21,988 nt of DNA from positions 1 through 21,988 of the forward strand of contig CADBPP010000226.1 of NCBI GenBank assembly GCA_902796565.1. Direction: 5' to 3'. A model generated the notes under the pieces. That model saw nothing but the letters and a program-made list of their open reading frames with translations. It ran no database searches and had not been told where the DNA came from. The position numbers were made by a program, and so were the translations under genes. This stretch comes from an uncultured Eubacteriales bacterium (GTDB lineage Bacteria > Bacillota > Clostridia > Eubacteriales > Anaerofustaceae). Shown piece after piece: positions 7,050-15,702 of this stretch; within the stretch, counting starts at the first letter, position 1, and each line of letters starts with the position of its first letter.

Positions 7050-7801
7050 CAGTCCGCCCTCGTCAGTATTCTCGGTCCGTCCGAGGTGATGGCGACCGTG
7101 TTCTCGTAGTGGGCTGACAGGGTCCCGTCAGCCGTGGACACTTTCCATCCGTCGTCCGCGAGAACGGTATCCCATGTGCCGATGTTTATCATCGGCTCAA
7201 TGGCGAGCACCATTCCCTTCCTGAGCCTTATCCCCGGTCTTCCCGTGTCATAGTTGGGCACCGAGGGCTCCTCATGCATCTTACGGCCTATGCCGTGTCC
7301 CACATAATCCCTGACGACTCCGTATCCGAAGCTTTCGGCATAGTCCCCGACTGCCTTGGATATGTCATTGAGTCTGTTTCCGTCCCTGCAGAACTCTATC
7401 CCTTCGAAGAAGCTCTGTCTGGTGACCTCGATGAGTTTTGCGGCTTCATCGCTGATCTTTCCCACCGGGAACGTCCTGGCCATGTCTCCGACAAAGCCTT
7501 TGTAGACCGCTCCGATGTCCACACTTATTATGTCCCCTTCTCTGAGTATGACCTTTCTGCTGGGTATACCGTGAACAATTACATCATTCGGTGATGCGCA
7601 AATGCTTCCTTTAAAACCATTGTATCCCAGAAAGGCCGGCTTTGCGCCCATGGACGTGATGGCTTCATAAGCTATCTCATCCAGCTCCTTGGTGGAGATG
7701 CCTGCTCTGACTGCTTTTTCGACCTCCCTGAGGGCGAGGGCGGTTATTCTTCCCGCCTCAGCCATCAGTTCGATCTCCTCAGCTGATTTTATCGTGATCA
7801 T
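7049..7801 (-). CDS. map: Methionine aminopeptidase, type I
   Basis: This enzyme removes the initiator methionine from nascent proteins. The 250-aa protein shows all five metal ligands of the family: Asp95, Asp106, His169, Glu202 and Glu233, plus His78 and His176 of the active site. It lacks an N-terminal zinc-finger or SH3-binding extension, as is normal for type Ia. It starts six bases after the adk stop, with an AGGGTG-type ribosome binding site overlapping the end of adk. The adk-map-infA order is standard in Firmicutes. Confidence 0.98.
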   Translation of the reverse strand: MITIKSAEEIELMAEAGRITALALREVEKAVRAGISTKELDEIAYEAITSMGAKPAFLGYNGFKGSICASPNDVIVHGIPSRKVILREGDIISVDIGAVYKGFVGDMARTFPVGKISDEAAKLIEVTRQSFFEGIEFCRDGNRLNDISKAVGDYAESFGYGVVRDYVGHGIGRKMHEEPSVPNYDTGRPGIRLRKGMVLAIEPMINIGTWDTVLADDGWKVSTADGTLSAHYENTVAITSDGPRILTRAD

Positions 7802-7807
7802 TGCACC

Positions 7808-8446
7808 CTACCTGAATTCATCCAGAACGGCGTATACATTCTCCGTGGTCTCTTCGATGGTTCCGTCTCCGTTGACCTGTCTGAGCAGGCCCTTCGCGGA
7901 ATAGAAATCGGTAAGAGGCAGCGTCTTTTCCTTGTATTCCACCAGTCTGGCCGCGACCGTCTCCGCTTTGTCGTCATCTCTCTGGTAGAGCTCTCCTCCG
8001 CACTCATCGCAGATTCCCTCTTTCTTGGGAGGATGGTACTTCAGATTGAAGCTCGCCTGACAGCTGCGGCACAGCCTTCTGTTTGAGATGCGCTCGGTCA
8101 GTTTGTCGTAGTCGACCACCAGATCGAGAGCACAGTCAAGCTTTTCGCCGATCGCCTCGAGCGCTTCTGCCTGAACGATAGTTCTCGGGAAACCATCCAG
8201 CATGTATCCGCCCTTGCAGTCATCCTCGGCGATACGGTCCTTGACCATCTGTACAGTTACGTCATCCGGGACCAGAAGTCCCTTGTCCATGTACTCCTTG
8301 GCCTTGAGTCCAAGGGGCGTTTCTTCCTTGAGGTTCTTGCGGAAAATATCTCCGGTGGAGATATGGGCTATTCCGTAGCGCTCAACGATCTTACTTGCCT
8401 GGGTGCCTTTACCGGCTCCCGGAGGTCCCAACAAAACTATTTTCAT
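7808..8446 (-). CDS. adk: Adenylate kinase (zinc-containing LID)
   Basis: Adk interconverts ATP plus AMP with 2 ADP and sets the cell's energy charge. The 212-aa protein has the P-loop GPPGAGKGT (8-16), the AMP-binding STGDIFR (30-36), DGFPRT (84-89), and a long LID domain. The LID contains Cys126, Cys129, Cys146 and Cys149, the structural zinc site seen in Gram-positive and thermophile enzymes. It lies 28 nt after secY and 6 nt before map. Confidence 0.98.
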   Translation of the reverse strand: MKIVLLGPPGAGKGTQASKIVERYGIAHISTGDIFRKNLKEETPLGLKAKEYMDKGLLVPDDVTVQMVKDRIAEDDCKGGYMLDGFPRTIVQAEALEAIGEKLDCALDLVVDYDKLTERISNRRLCRSCQASFNLKYHPPKKEGICDECGGELYQRDDDKAETVAARLVEYKEKTLPLTDFYSAKGLLRQVNGDGTIEETTENVYAVLDEFR

Positions 8447-8474
8447 GCTCCGCGTTCTTCCTTTCCGTATATTT

Positions 8475-9731
8475 TTATTTAAGGAATCCCTTGTAATTCC
8501 TGATAAGGAGCTGCTGCTCCAGCGCCTTTACGGTCTCCAGGGCCACGCCCACCATGATCAGAAGGCTGGTGCCGCCGAACTGAAGCGATATCTTCAGAAG
8601 GTTGCCCGCTATGATAGGTATGATGGCGATGACCACCAGGAAGAGGGCGCCGCTTATGGTCAGACGGTTCGATATCTTTCTGATGTATGTGGTTGTCGCC
8701 GCTCCCGGTCTGATTCCCGGAATGACACCGCCGTTCTGCTTGAGGTTGTTTGAGATGTCAAGCGGATTGAAGGTGATCATCGTATAGAAATACGAGAAGG
8801 CAATGATCAGCGCCACATAGATGACCGTCGTCCAGAATTTTCCCCAGCTCAGTGCGCTTGAAAGGGTGGCGAGCCATTTCGTCTTCGGGAAGAAGCTTGC
8901 CAGCGTCGACGGGAACATGGTCATGACAGAGGCGAAGATCACGGGGATAACGCCTGACTGGTTGACCTTCAGAGGCAGATGTGTGTTCTGTCCGCCGTAG
9001 ATCTTCCTGCCGACAACTCTCTTTGCATATACGATGGGGATCTTTCTCGTTCCTTCGTTTACGGCTACGACTCCCACTACGCTGGCTGCTATGAACAGAA
9101 GGATGACCAGCAGCATGTAGATGGGGAACGTACCTGCCTTGATGCCGTCGATGATGTTGGTGATGCTCGTCGGTATCGAGGAAACTATTCCGAGAAAGAT
9201 TATGAGGCTCACGCCGTTTCCGATGCCCTTCTCTGTGATGGATTCACCCATCCACAGAAGGAACGCGGTTCCGGCTGTGATGACCACGGTTACGAGTATC
9301 TTTACGAAGACCGTATTCTCGGTAAGGATGCTGCTCATGGAGAGCGTCGTTCCGAGTCCCTGTACCACAGCGAGGATAAGCGCCGCGTATCTGGTATAAC
9401 GGGAGATCTTCTTTCTGCCCTCATCACCCTGCTTGGCCAGTCTCTCCAGTGCGGGGATGGCCACCGTCAGCAGGTTCATGATGATCGATGCGTTGATGTA
9501 GGGGGTGATACCCATTGCGAAGACCGTGAAGGTCTTCAGGTTGTCACCGGAAATAATATTGAACAGACCAAGCATGCTGTTGGATGCTATATACTCGGCA
9601 AGTACTTCCGTGTTGATATACGGAACGTAGATGTGGCTGCCGAGTCTGAATACGGCCAGCATCATTATGGTATAAAGTATCCTTTTCCTTAAATCAGGTA
9701 CCTTCCAAGCATCTTTAATTGTCTGAATCAT
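8475..9731 (-). CDS. secY: Protein translocase subunit SecY
   Basis: SecY forms the membrane channel for secreted and membrane proteins, with SecE and SecG. The 418-aa product has ten hydrophobic segments, an N-terminal DLRKRILYT before the first, and family signatures such as GITPYINASIIM, GESITEKGIGNGVSLIIF and FNPLDISNNLKQNGGVIPGI. The cytoplasmic loop GTRKIPIVYAKRVVGRK is where ribosome and SecA dock. It starts three bases after the rplO stop with GAGG eight bases upstream. Confidence 0.98.
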   Translation of the reverse strand: MIQTIKDAWKVPDLRKRILYTIMMLAVFRLGSHIYVPYINTEVLAEYIASNSMLGLFNIISGDNLKTFTVFAMGITPYINASIIMNLLTVAIPALERLAKQGDEGRKKISRYTRYAALILAVVQGLGTTLSMSSILTENTVFVKILVTVVITAGTAFLLWMGESITEKGIGNGVSLIIFLGIVSSIPTSITNIIDGIKAGTFPIYMLLVILLFIAASVVGVVAVNEGTRKIPIVYAKRVVGRKIYGGQNTHLPLKVNQSGVIPVIFASVMTMFPSTLASFFPKTKWLATLSSALSWGKFWTTVIYVALIIAFSYFYTMITFNPLDISNNLKQNGGVIPGIRPGAATTTYIRKISNRLTISGALFLVVIAIIPIIAGNLLKISLQFGGTSLLIMVGVALETVKALEQQLLIRNYKGFLK

Positions 9732-9734
9732 AGA

Positions 9735-10178
9735 TTATTCCTCGACTTTTCCGCCTGCTGCCGCGATTGCTTCCGCCGCGCCCTTGCTGGCGGCAATGCC
9801 CTTGAGGGTGACGGCTACATTGAGCTTTTCGTTTCCAAGGAGAACCTTGACGCCGTCAAACCTGTTCTTTACAAGGCCCTTTGCCTTGAGTTCCTCTACC
9901 GTGATGACGGATCCGTTCTCAAAGCCGTTGAGCTTGTCAAGGCTTATCGTTGCGATGTCCTTTCTGTAACGGTAGTTGGAGAATCCTCTCTTGGGCAGCT
10001 GCCTGGTCATAGGCATCTGGCCGCCCTCGAAGCCGATCCTTACTCCGCCGCCTGAACGGGAATTCTGTCCGCCCTGACCTCTGCCGGCGGTCTTGCCCTG
10101 TCCGGTCGCGGTTCCTCTGCCCTTGCGGACAGGCTTTGTATTGCTGCCCTTAGGAGCTTTTAAATCATGAAGTCTCAT
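9735..10178 (-). CDS. rplO: 50S ribosomal protein L15
   Basis: L15 is a 23S rRNA-binding protein of the late 50S assembly steps. The 147-aa product starts MRLHDLKAPKGSNTKPVRKG and has the Gly/Arg-rich extension GRGTATGQGKTAGRGQGGQN and the MPMTRQLPKRGFSN block. It lies 11 nt after rpmD and 3 nt before secY. Confidence 0.98.
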   Translation of the reverse strand: MRLHDLKAPKGSNTKPVRKGRGTATGQGKTAGRGQGGQNSRSGGGVRIGFEGGQMPMTRQLPKRGFSNYRYRKDIATISLDKLNGFENGSVITVEELKAKGLVKNRFDGVKVLLGNEKLNVAVTLKGIAASKGAAEAIAAAGGKVEE

Positions 10179-10189
10179 CTGCAGCCCTC

Positions 10190-10378
10190 CTATATCTCTT
10201 CAACGTCGAGCATGAAGCCGATCTTCTGGATCGTTCCGCGCACTGCGGGGCAGTCCTTGAGGATAACGGACTGATGAAGCTTTCTGAGTCCGAGAGCTTC
10301 AACGATCTTGCGCTGTTCCTTGTTTCTGCAAATCATGCTCTTTACAAGTGTGATCTTCAACTGTTTTTCCTTTGCCAT
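10190..10378 (-). CDS. rpmD: 50S ribosomal protein L30
   Basis: This is the short bacterial form of L30, 62 aa, with the core LKITLVKSMICRNKEQRKIV and the end of the fold at IQKIGFMLDVEEI. Its place between rpsE and rplO is the standard spc order. The central segment GLRKLHQSVILKDCPAVRG matches the family hairpin, in which the usual LNQTV appears as LHQSV. Confidence 0.96.
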   Translation of the reverse strand: MAKEKQLKITLVKSMICRNKEQRKIVEALGLRKLHQSVILKDCPAVRGTIQKIGFMLDVEEI

Positions 10379-10392
10379 TTATCTCACACTCC

Positions 10393-10896
10393 TTACTTTA
10401 AGATCTCTTCAACGGTCTTGCCGCGCTTTGCGGCGACCATCTGAGCATTCACCAGCTCGCCGAGTCCGGTAAGAGTCGCCTTTACCACGTTGGTGGCGTT
10501 GTCGCTTCCGATGGACTTACAGCGGATATCCTGGATGCCCGCGAGCTCAAATACGGGACGGGCTGCTCCGCCGGCGATGATTCCGGTACCTTTTGCAGCC
10601 GGCATGATCAGAACTCTGCCTGCTCCGAAACGTCCTACTGTGGCGTGGGGAACGGTGGTGCCCTCAACGGGAACAGTGATCATGTTCTTTCTGGCGTCCT
10701 GCATTCCCTTTCTTATCGCTTCGGGGACCTCGATGGCCTTGCCGATGCCGACTCCCACGTGGCCGTTCTCGTCACCTACGACGCACAGGCATGAGAAACG
10801 CATGTTCTTTCCGCCCTTGACGGTCTTGGTGACTCTGTTGATCTTGACGACCGTTTCCTTTAATTCCATATCTCCGGGATTGAACTTTACAAACAT
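10393..10896 (-). CDS. rpsE: 30S ribosomal protein S5
   Basis: S5 contributes to the mRNA entry channel and to decoding fidelity. The product is 167 aa from the ATG at 10896. The reading frame is open 40 codons further up, but that stretch overlaps rplR. GGGGGAGCAGGAA directly before 10896 is a good ribosome binding site. The S5 domain starts at ETVVKINRVTKTVKGGKNMRF, here read to the GGKNMRF motif, followed by VGVGIGKAIEVPEAIRKGM and GTTVPHATVGRFGAGRVL. The gap from rplR is 13 nt. Confidence 0.97.
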   Translation of the reverse strand: MFVKFNPGDMELKETVVKINRVTKTVKGGKNMRFSCLCVVGDENGHVGVGIGKAIEVPEAIRKGMQDARKNMITVPVEGTTVPHATVGRFGAGRVLIMPAAKGTGIIAGGAARPVFELAGIQDIRCKSIGSDNATNVVKATLTGLGELVNAQMVAAKRGKTVEEILK

Positions 10897-10909
10897 TTCC
10901 TGCTCCCCC

Positions 10910-11272
10910 TTATATTTCCAGTCCGGCTTCTCTGGCCGCATCCGCAAGAGCCTTGATCTTTCCGTGATAGATATATCCGGCACGGTCAAAGAGCGCTTCC
11001 TTGATACCGAGATCAAGGGCCTTTTCGGCTATGTTCTTGCCGACAGCCTTTGCAGCTTCGATGTTCGAGGTGCTCTCGAGATCTGCTGCAAGAGCCTTAG
11101 ATGATGAAGCAGCCAGTGTCCTGCCCTGGGTATCATCGATGATCTGGGCATAGATGTAACGGTTGCTTCTGAATACACACAAACGAGGTCTCTCGGGAGT
11201 GCCGTTGATCGTATTGCGGATTCTCTGATGTTTCTTTGTTCTGATCGCATTCTTATCAGGTTTGCTAAGCAT
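10910..11272 (-). CDS. rplR: 50S ribosomal protein L18
   Basis: L18 binds 5S rRNA together with L5 and L25. The 120-aa product has KHQRIRNTINGTPERPRLCV and the C-terminal FDRAGYIYHGKIKALADAAR, both diagnostic. It follows rplF by 18 nt and precedes rpsE by 13 nt, the standard spc arrangement. Confidence 0.98.
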   Translation of the reverse strand: MLSKPDKNAIRTKKHQRIRNTINGTPERPRLCVFRSNRYIYAQIIDDTQGRTLAASSSKALAADLESTSNIEAAKAVGKNIAEKALDLGIKEALFDRAGYIYHGKIKALADAAREAGLEI

Positions 11273-11290
11273 TCTGAACTACACTCCTTT

Positions 11291-11827
11291 CTATTTACCT
11301 GTTTTTCCTTCTTTGATCCTGATATACTCACCGGCATATCTTACGCCCTTGCCCTTGTAAGGCTCGGGGCTGCGGACCTTCTTGATGTTGGCAGCGTGCT
11401 CGCCGACCTTCTGGAGGTCGATGCCGCTGACCGCGATCTTGGTGGTTCCTTCCACCGTGGTGGTGATCCCCTCGGGATCCTCTATCTCAACGGGATGTGA
11501 ATAACCCAGGTTGAGAACCAGCTTGTTGCCTTCCTTTGCCGCTCTGTAACCGACTCCCACGATCTCAAGATTCTTTGTGAATCCGTTGGTGACTCCGATG
11601 ACCATGTTGGAGATGAGCTTTCTTGTAAGGCCGTGCATGCTCTTGTGGAGCTTGTCTTCGCTGGGTCTTGCTACAGTAAGGACTCCGTCCTTCTGCTCTA
11701 TGATCATATCTTTGCTGATCGCCTGCTTAAGTTCGCCCTTCGGTCCCTTTACGGTGACCATGCCGTCCTCGGCCTTGATCTCTACTCCGGCGGGAATCGT
11801 TACAGGCATTCTACCAATTCTTGACAT
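11291..11827 (-). CDS. rplF: 50S ribosomal protein L6
   Basis: L6 lies near the factor-binding site of the 50S. The product is 178 aa from the ATG at 11827 (MSRIGRMPVTIPAGVEI). The open frame reaches 11848, but AGGAGG four to five bases before 11827 and overlap with rpsH decide for the internal ATG. Two L6 repeats are visible. The second carries GVGYRAAKEGNKLVLNLGYS, and the end PEPYKGKGVRYAGEYIRIKE is the family signature. Confidence 0.97.
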   Translation of the reverse strand: MSRIGRMPVTIPAGVEIKAEDGMVTVKGPKGELKQAISKDMIIEQKDGVLTVARPSEDKLHKSMHGLTRKLISNMVIGVTNGFTKNLEIVGVGYRAAKEGNKLVLNLGYSHPVEIEDPEGITTTVEGTTKIAVSGIDLQKVGEHAANIKKVRSPEPYKGKGVRYAGEYIRIKEGKTGK

Positions 11828-11847
11828 GTTGCCTCCTATCCTATCCA

Positions 11848-12246
11848 CTACCAGACGTAGCAGATAACCTCTCCGCCTACATTATTCTGACGGGCTTTCT
11901 TGTCAGTCATGATGCCCTTGGATGTTGAAAGGATCGCGATGCCCAGTCCGTTGAGGACCTTGGGAACGTCTTCCTTCGGAACATATATCCTGAGTCCCGG
12001 CTTTGAGATCCTCTTGATGCCTGCGATGACTCTTGAATCACCCTCGCCGTACTTCAGTGTGACTTCGATCATGCCCTGCTTGTCGTCTTCGATGCACTTG
12101 AAGTCCTTTATATATCCTTCTTCCAGCAGAATCTCTGCAATGGCCTTTTTGATGTTGGAAGAGGGAATCGTTACAGTAGCATGCTTCGCACTGTTTGCGT
12201 TTCTAATTCTTGTAAGCATATCCGCTATGGGGTCTGTCATAACCAT
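11848..12246 (-). CDS. rpsH: 30S ribosomal protein S8
   Basis: S8 is a primary binder of the 16S central domain. In E. coli it represses the spc operon at rplE. The 132-aa product begins MVMTDPIADMLTRIRNA and ends GGEVICYVW, both typical. Either of two ATGs could be used (12246 or 12240). AGGAGG lies 13 bases before the first and 19 before the second, so the first is favoured. I did not recognise an S8-type target fold near rplE. Confidence 0.98.
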   Translation of the reverse strand: MVMTDPIADMLTRIRNANSAKHATVTIPSSNIKKAIAEILLEEGYIKDFKCIEDDKQGMIEVTLKYGEGDSRVIAGIKRISKPGLRIYVPKEDVPKVLNGLGIAILSTSKGIMTDKKARQNNVGGEVICYVW

Positions 12247-12290
12247 TCTTTATGCTTATCCTCCTTCTTATACTGTGTTGATTTCTCTGT

Positions 12291-12476
12291 TTACCAACTT
12301 GCCTTCTTAACGCCGGGGATCTCTCCCTTATATGCCAGTTCTCTGAAGCAGATTCTGCATATACCGTATTTTCTCAGGTAGGCATGGGGCCTCCCGCAAA
12401 TCCTGCATCTCGTGTATGCTCTGGTCGAAAACTTCGGTTCGCGCTGCGCTTTGGCTATCATTGATTTCTTTGCCAT
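12291..12476 (-). CDS. rpsZ: 30S ribosomal protein S14, zinc-binding type Z
   Basis: This 61-aa protein is the short, Cys-rich S14 of the 30S head. The zinc ligands are Cys24, Cys27, Cys40 and Cys43 (CRIC and CRIC). Many Gram-positives keep a zinc-free S14 paralogue elsewhere for zinc starvation, and none is visible here. AGGAGG stands before the ATG. The gene sits between rplE and rpsH, as usual. Confidence 0.98.
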   Translation of the reverse strand: MAKKSMIAKAQREPKFSTRAYTRCRICGRPHAYLRKYGICRICFRELAYKGEIPGVKKASW

Positions 12477-12486
12477 AATATCCTCC

Positions 12487-13029
12487 TTATGCTCTCACGA
12501 AGGGCATACCGATCTGGGTAAGGAGCTCCAGGGCTTCCTCATCGGTCTTTGCGCTCGTAACGAAAACGATATCCATTCCCCTGATCTTGTCGATCTTGTC
12601 GTAGTTGATCTCGGGGAACACCAGCTGTTCCTTCAGTCCGAGGGCATAGTTGCCTCTTCCGTCGAAGCTGGATGTGGGGACTCCTCTGAAGTCGCGGATA
12701 CGGGGGATGGCGATGTTCATCAGTCTGTCTGCGAACTCGTACATACGCTCGCTGCGGAGGGTCACCTTTGCCGCTATGGGCATTCCCTTACGAAGCTTGA
12801 AGTTGGATACCGACTTCTTTGCCTTTATCTCCAGAGGCTTCTGGCCTGTGATGATAGTGAGCTCGTTGATGGCGGATTCCATTGCCTTGGCATTGTCCTT
12901 GCAGTCGCCGAAACGCATGTTGACGACGATCTTCTCGAGACGGGGGATCTGCATCACGTTCTCATAACCGAACTTTTCCTTGAGAGCCGGTACAGCTTTG
13001 TTGATGTATAATTCTTTTACTCTGTTCAT
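12487..13029 (-). CDS. rplE: 50S ribosomal protein L5
   Basis: L5 binds 5S rRNA and contacts the P-site tRNA and S13. The 180-aa product has RIRDFRGV, FDGRGNYALGLKEQLVFPEI and the end TDEEALELLTQIGMPF, all diagnostic. One oddity: the conserved NMGVGD/E turn near residue 37 reads NMRFGD here, with Arg39-Phe40 replacing Gly-Val. The rest is intact, so I take the gene as functional. A GGAG lies before the ATG, ten bases after rplX. Confidence 0.98.
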   Translation of the reverse strand: MNRVKELYINKAVPALKEKFGYENVMQIPRLEKIVVNMRFGDCKDNAKAMESAINELTIITGQKPLEIKAKKSVSNFKLRKGMPIAAKVTLRSERMYEFADRLMNIAIPRIRDFRGVPTSSFDGRGNYALGLKEQLVFPEINYDKIDKIRGMDIVFVTSAKTDEEALELLTQIGMPFVRA

Positions 13030-13039
13030 TTACCGTCTC

Positions 13040-13363
13040 CTACTCGTCAAAAGTTTCGCCGCACTTCTTGCAGTAGCGAACTTTCTTTCCGTTTTCCAGG
13101 ACTTTATGGCCGGTCCTGACGCCTTTTCCGCATTTCTCGCAGTAGAGCAGAACGTTGGAAGCATCGATGGATCCTTCGATATCGATGATGCCTGCCTGCT
13201 GCATCTGCTGGGTGGGCTTCATGTGCTTCTTGCGCATGTTGATGCCCTCTACGATGACTCTGTTCTGTTTCGGGAGGACCTTGAGGATCTTGCCCTTGTT
13301 GGACTTGTCCTTGGCACGGTTACCCGAAATGACTACTACTGTATCTCCTGTTTTAACGTGCAT
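13040..13363 (-). CDS. rplX: 50S ribosomal protein L24 with C-terminal zinc ribbon
   Basis: L24 is an assembly initiator of the 50S and lies near the tunnel exit. The 107-aa protein has the KOW motif at the N-terminus (GDTVVVISGNRAKDKSNKGK) and the NMRKKHMKPTQQMQQAGI block. Its C-terminal region has Cys75, Cys78, Cys98 and Cys101 (CEKC and CKKC), a zinc-ribbon arrangement found in part of the bacterial L24 family. AAGGAGG precedes the ATG. Confidence 0.97.
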   Translation of the reverse strand: MHVKTGDTVVVISGNRAKDKSNKGKILKVLPKQNRVIVEGINMRKKHMKPTQQMQQAGIIDIEGSIDASNVLLYCEKCGKGVRTGHKVLENGKKVRYCKKCGETFDE

Positions 13364-13374
13364 AAGATTCCTCC

Positions 13375-13743
13375 TTAAAGAACCTCGGGTGCCAGTGACA
13401 GTATCTTCATGAACTCCTTGTCTCTGAGCTCACGGGCCACCGGTCCGAATATACGCGTGCCTCTGGGGGTCTTGTCATCCCTGATGATAACGGCCGCATT
13501 CTGGTCAAATCTGATATAGCTTCCGTCGGCACGTCTGATGCTGTTGACGGTCCTTACCACAACAGCCTTGACGACGTCGCCCTTCTTAACTGTTCCGCCC
13601 GGAGCGGCACTCTTAACCGCGCATACGATGATGTCGCCTACGCTGGCATATCTTCTTCTAGAGCCGCCGAGGACCTTGATGCATAAAAGCTCTTTAGCGC
13701 CGGTATTGTCGGCTACCTTCAAGCGAGTTTCCTGTTGAATCAT
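13375..13743 (-). CDS. rplN: 50S ribosomal protein L14
   Basis: L14 forms intersubunit bridges and is a docking site for ribosome silencing factors. The 122-aa product starts MIQQETRLKVADNTGAKELL and contains RADGSYIRFDQNAAVII and GTRIFGPVARELRD, full-length and typical. AGGAGG lies five bases before the ATG. It sits 18 nt after rpsQ and 11 nt before rplX. Confidence 0.98.
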   Translation of the reverse strand: MIQQETRLKVADNTGAKELLCIKVLGGSRRRYASVGDIIVCAVKSAAPGGTVKKGDVVKAVVVRTVNSIRRADGSYIRFDQNAAVIIRDDKTPRGTRIFGPVARELRDKEFMKILSLAPEVL

Positions 13744-13761
13744 TTCTTCCTCCTATGCTGC

Positions 13762-14019
13762 CTACTTAGCCTTCTCGACTATCTCGACAAGCCTCCAGCG
13801 TTTATTCTTGCTCAGCGGTCTGGTCTCCATGATCTTCACGGTATCGCCCATGCCGCACTCGTTGTTCTCATCATGAGCCATGTACTTGGTGGTCTTCTTG
13901 ACCCTCTTGCCGTACTTCTCATGGTTCACCATGGTCTCGATTGCCACTACGATGCTCTTGTCGCCCTTGTCGGAAACGACCTTGCCGATCTTGACTTTTC
14001 TTCTTGCTCTTTCTTCCAT
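13762..14019 (-). CDS. rpsQ: 30S ribosomal protein S17
   Basis: S17 binds the 5' domain of 16S rRNA. The product is 85 aa from the ATG at 14019 (MEERARRKVKIGKVVSDKGD). An upstream GTG at 14028 is part of the AGGGGTGAG ribosome binding region, so the ATG is preferred. The OB-fold signature HEKYGKRVKKTTKYMAHDE and the end WRLVEIVEKAK fit the family. It lies 15 nt after rpmC. Confidence 0.97.
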   Translation of the reverse strand: MEERARRKVKIGKVVSDKGDKSIVVAIETMVNHEKYGKRVKKTTKYMAHDENNECGMGDTVKIMETRPLSKNKRWRLVEIVEKAK

Positions 14020-14034
14020 GTATCTCACCCCTGC

Positions 14035-14237
14035 TTACGCATTGACTGCGCCAAGTTCCTTTTCGCGCAATACTGTTTTAACTCTGGCGTAATCACGCTT
14101 TACCTGCTGGATCCTGAGAGGATTCTCCAGCTGACCGGTGGCATGCTGGAAACGCAGATTGAAAAGCTCTTCCTTTAAACTCTTGAGTTCGTTCTGAAGC
14201 TCCTGAGTCGACTGATTTCTGAGTTCACTGGCCTTCA

Positions 14238-14238
<1 letters not shown>
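14035..14238 (-). CDS. rpmC: 50S ribosomal protein L29
   Basis: L29 is a small two-helix protein at the tunnel exit, next to the trigger factor and SRP binding site. The 67-aa product has the helical hairpin ELQNELKSLKEELFNLRFQ followed by GQLENPLRIQQVKRDYARVK, diagnostic of the family. The start codon overlaps the rplP stop by 1 nt (TAATG), indicating coupled translation. Confidence 0.98.
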
Positions 14239-14660
<422 letters not shown>

Positions 14661-14684
14661 GATTAGTAATCCTCCTTACCGGCC

Positions 14685-15329
14685 TTAGTTCTGGTGCTTT
14701 GCGGGCAGAACCTCGCCCTTGTTGATCCAGACCTTTACGCCGACCTTTCCGTATACTGTATCTGCCTCGGCTGTGCCGTAGTCGATATCAGCTCTGAGCG
14801 TCTGAAGAGGAACGTTTCCTTCACTGTAGGACTCGCTCCTGGCTATCTCAGCGCCGTTGAGACGTCCGGAGCACTTTGTCTTGATGCCCTCGGCTCCGCC
14901 CTTCATGGCTCTGGAGATGGCCTGCTTCATGGCTCTTCTGAAAGCGATACGCTTCTCGAGCTGCGCCGCGATGTTCTCGGCCACCAGCTGAGCGTCGCAG
15001 TCGACGTTCTTGACTTCCATGATATTGATGGAGACCTGCTTGCCGGTCATCTTCATTATCTCTTTACGCATGGCTTCAACGCCTGATCCGTTTCTGCCGA
15101 TGATCCTTCCGGGCTTTCCGGAATAGATGTACAGGACGACCTTGTTGGCGCTTCTCTCGATGTCTACCTTGGAGACGCCTGTCGTGTACTGTGTCTTCTT
15201 CACATACTCACGTATTTTATGATCTTCTACGAGTAAGTCTGCGAAATCTCTGTTCTTGGCGTACCACTTCGATGACCATTCATCGATGACGCCTACTCTT
15301 AATCCGTGCGGATTTACCTTCTGACCCAT
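14685..15329 (-). CDS. rpsC: 30S ribosomal protein S3
   Basis: S3 lines the mRNA entry channel and has helicase activity with S4 and S5. The 214-aa product has an N-terminal MGQKVNPHGLRVG, a KH domain with the GRIIGRNGSGVEAMR loop (the GxxG turn is Gly-Arg-Asn-Gly) and the C-terminal domain with CSGRLNGAEIARSE. Length is typical for the Firmicutes short form. AGGAGG precedes the ATG; rplV lies 16 nt upstream. Confidence 0.98.
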   Translation of the reverse strand: MGQKVNPHGLRVGVIDEWSSKWYAKNRDFADLLVEDHKIREYVKKTQYTTGVSKVDIERSANKVVLYIYSGKPGRIIGRNGSGVEAMRKEIMKMTGKQVSINIMEVKNVDCDAQLVAENIAAQLEKRIAFRRAMKQAISRAMKGGAEGIKTKCSGRLNGAEIARSESYSEGNVPLQTLRADIDYGTAEADTVYGKVGVKVWINKGEVLPAKHQN

Positions 15330-15345
15330 TTATCAGACTCCCTCC

Positions 15346-15690
15346 TTATGCTCTTTCCTTTAAAACTACGCTGAGATGAGAACTTCTCTTGAGGATGATG
15401 GATCCCTGTCCCCTTGAACGGGCCTTCATTCTCTTCATGATGGGTCCCTCATTCGCCCAAACTTCGCTTACATAAAGCTTCTCGGGTCTCATATAGTGAT
15501 TGTTCTCAGCATTTGCCGCTGCGCTCTTGACTACCTTCTCGAATGCTCTGGCGGGCTTGTTGTTGGTTATACGCAGGATGGCCAGCGCTTCATTGAGGTT
15601 CTTTCCTCTGATCAGGTCTGCCACACGCTTTGCCTTGAGAGGCGATACGCGGATGTACTTGGCTGTTGCTGTTGCTTTGATCTCTTCCAT
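15346..15690 (-). CDS. rplV: 50S ribosomal protein L22
   Basis: L22 lines the peptide exit tunnel with L4; its extended hairpin is a macrolide-resistance hot spot. The 114-aa product has ATAKYIRVSPLKAKRVADLI and the hairpin region NEGPIMKRMKARSRGQGSII, which appears intact with no insertions. The ribosome binding site is GGGAGG. rpsS ends 12 nt upstream. Confidence 0.98.
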   Translation of the reverse strand: MEEIKATATAKYIRVSPLKAKRVADLIRGKNLNEALAILRITNNKPARAFEKVVKSAAANAENNHYMRPEKLYVSEVWANEGPIMKRMKARSRGQGSIILKRSSHLSVVLKERA

Positions 15691-15702
15691 TTTGTGCCTC
15701 CC

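Noticed and set aside
8979..9692. A 237-codon open frame on the plus strand opposite secY.
   Set aside because: Composition is shadow-like (many Asp, Tyr, His, Gly) and the opposite strand encodes a full SecY.
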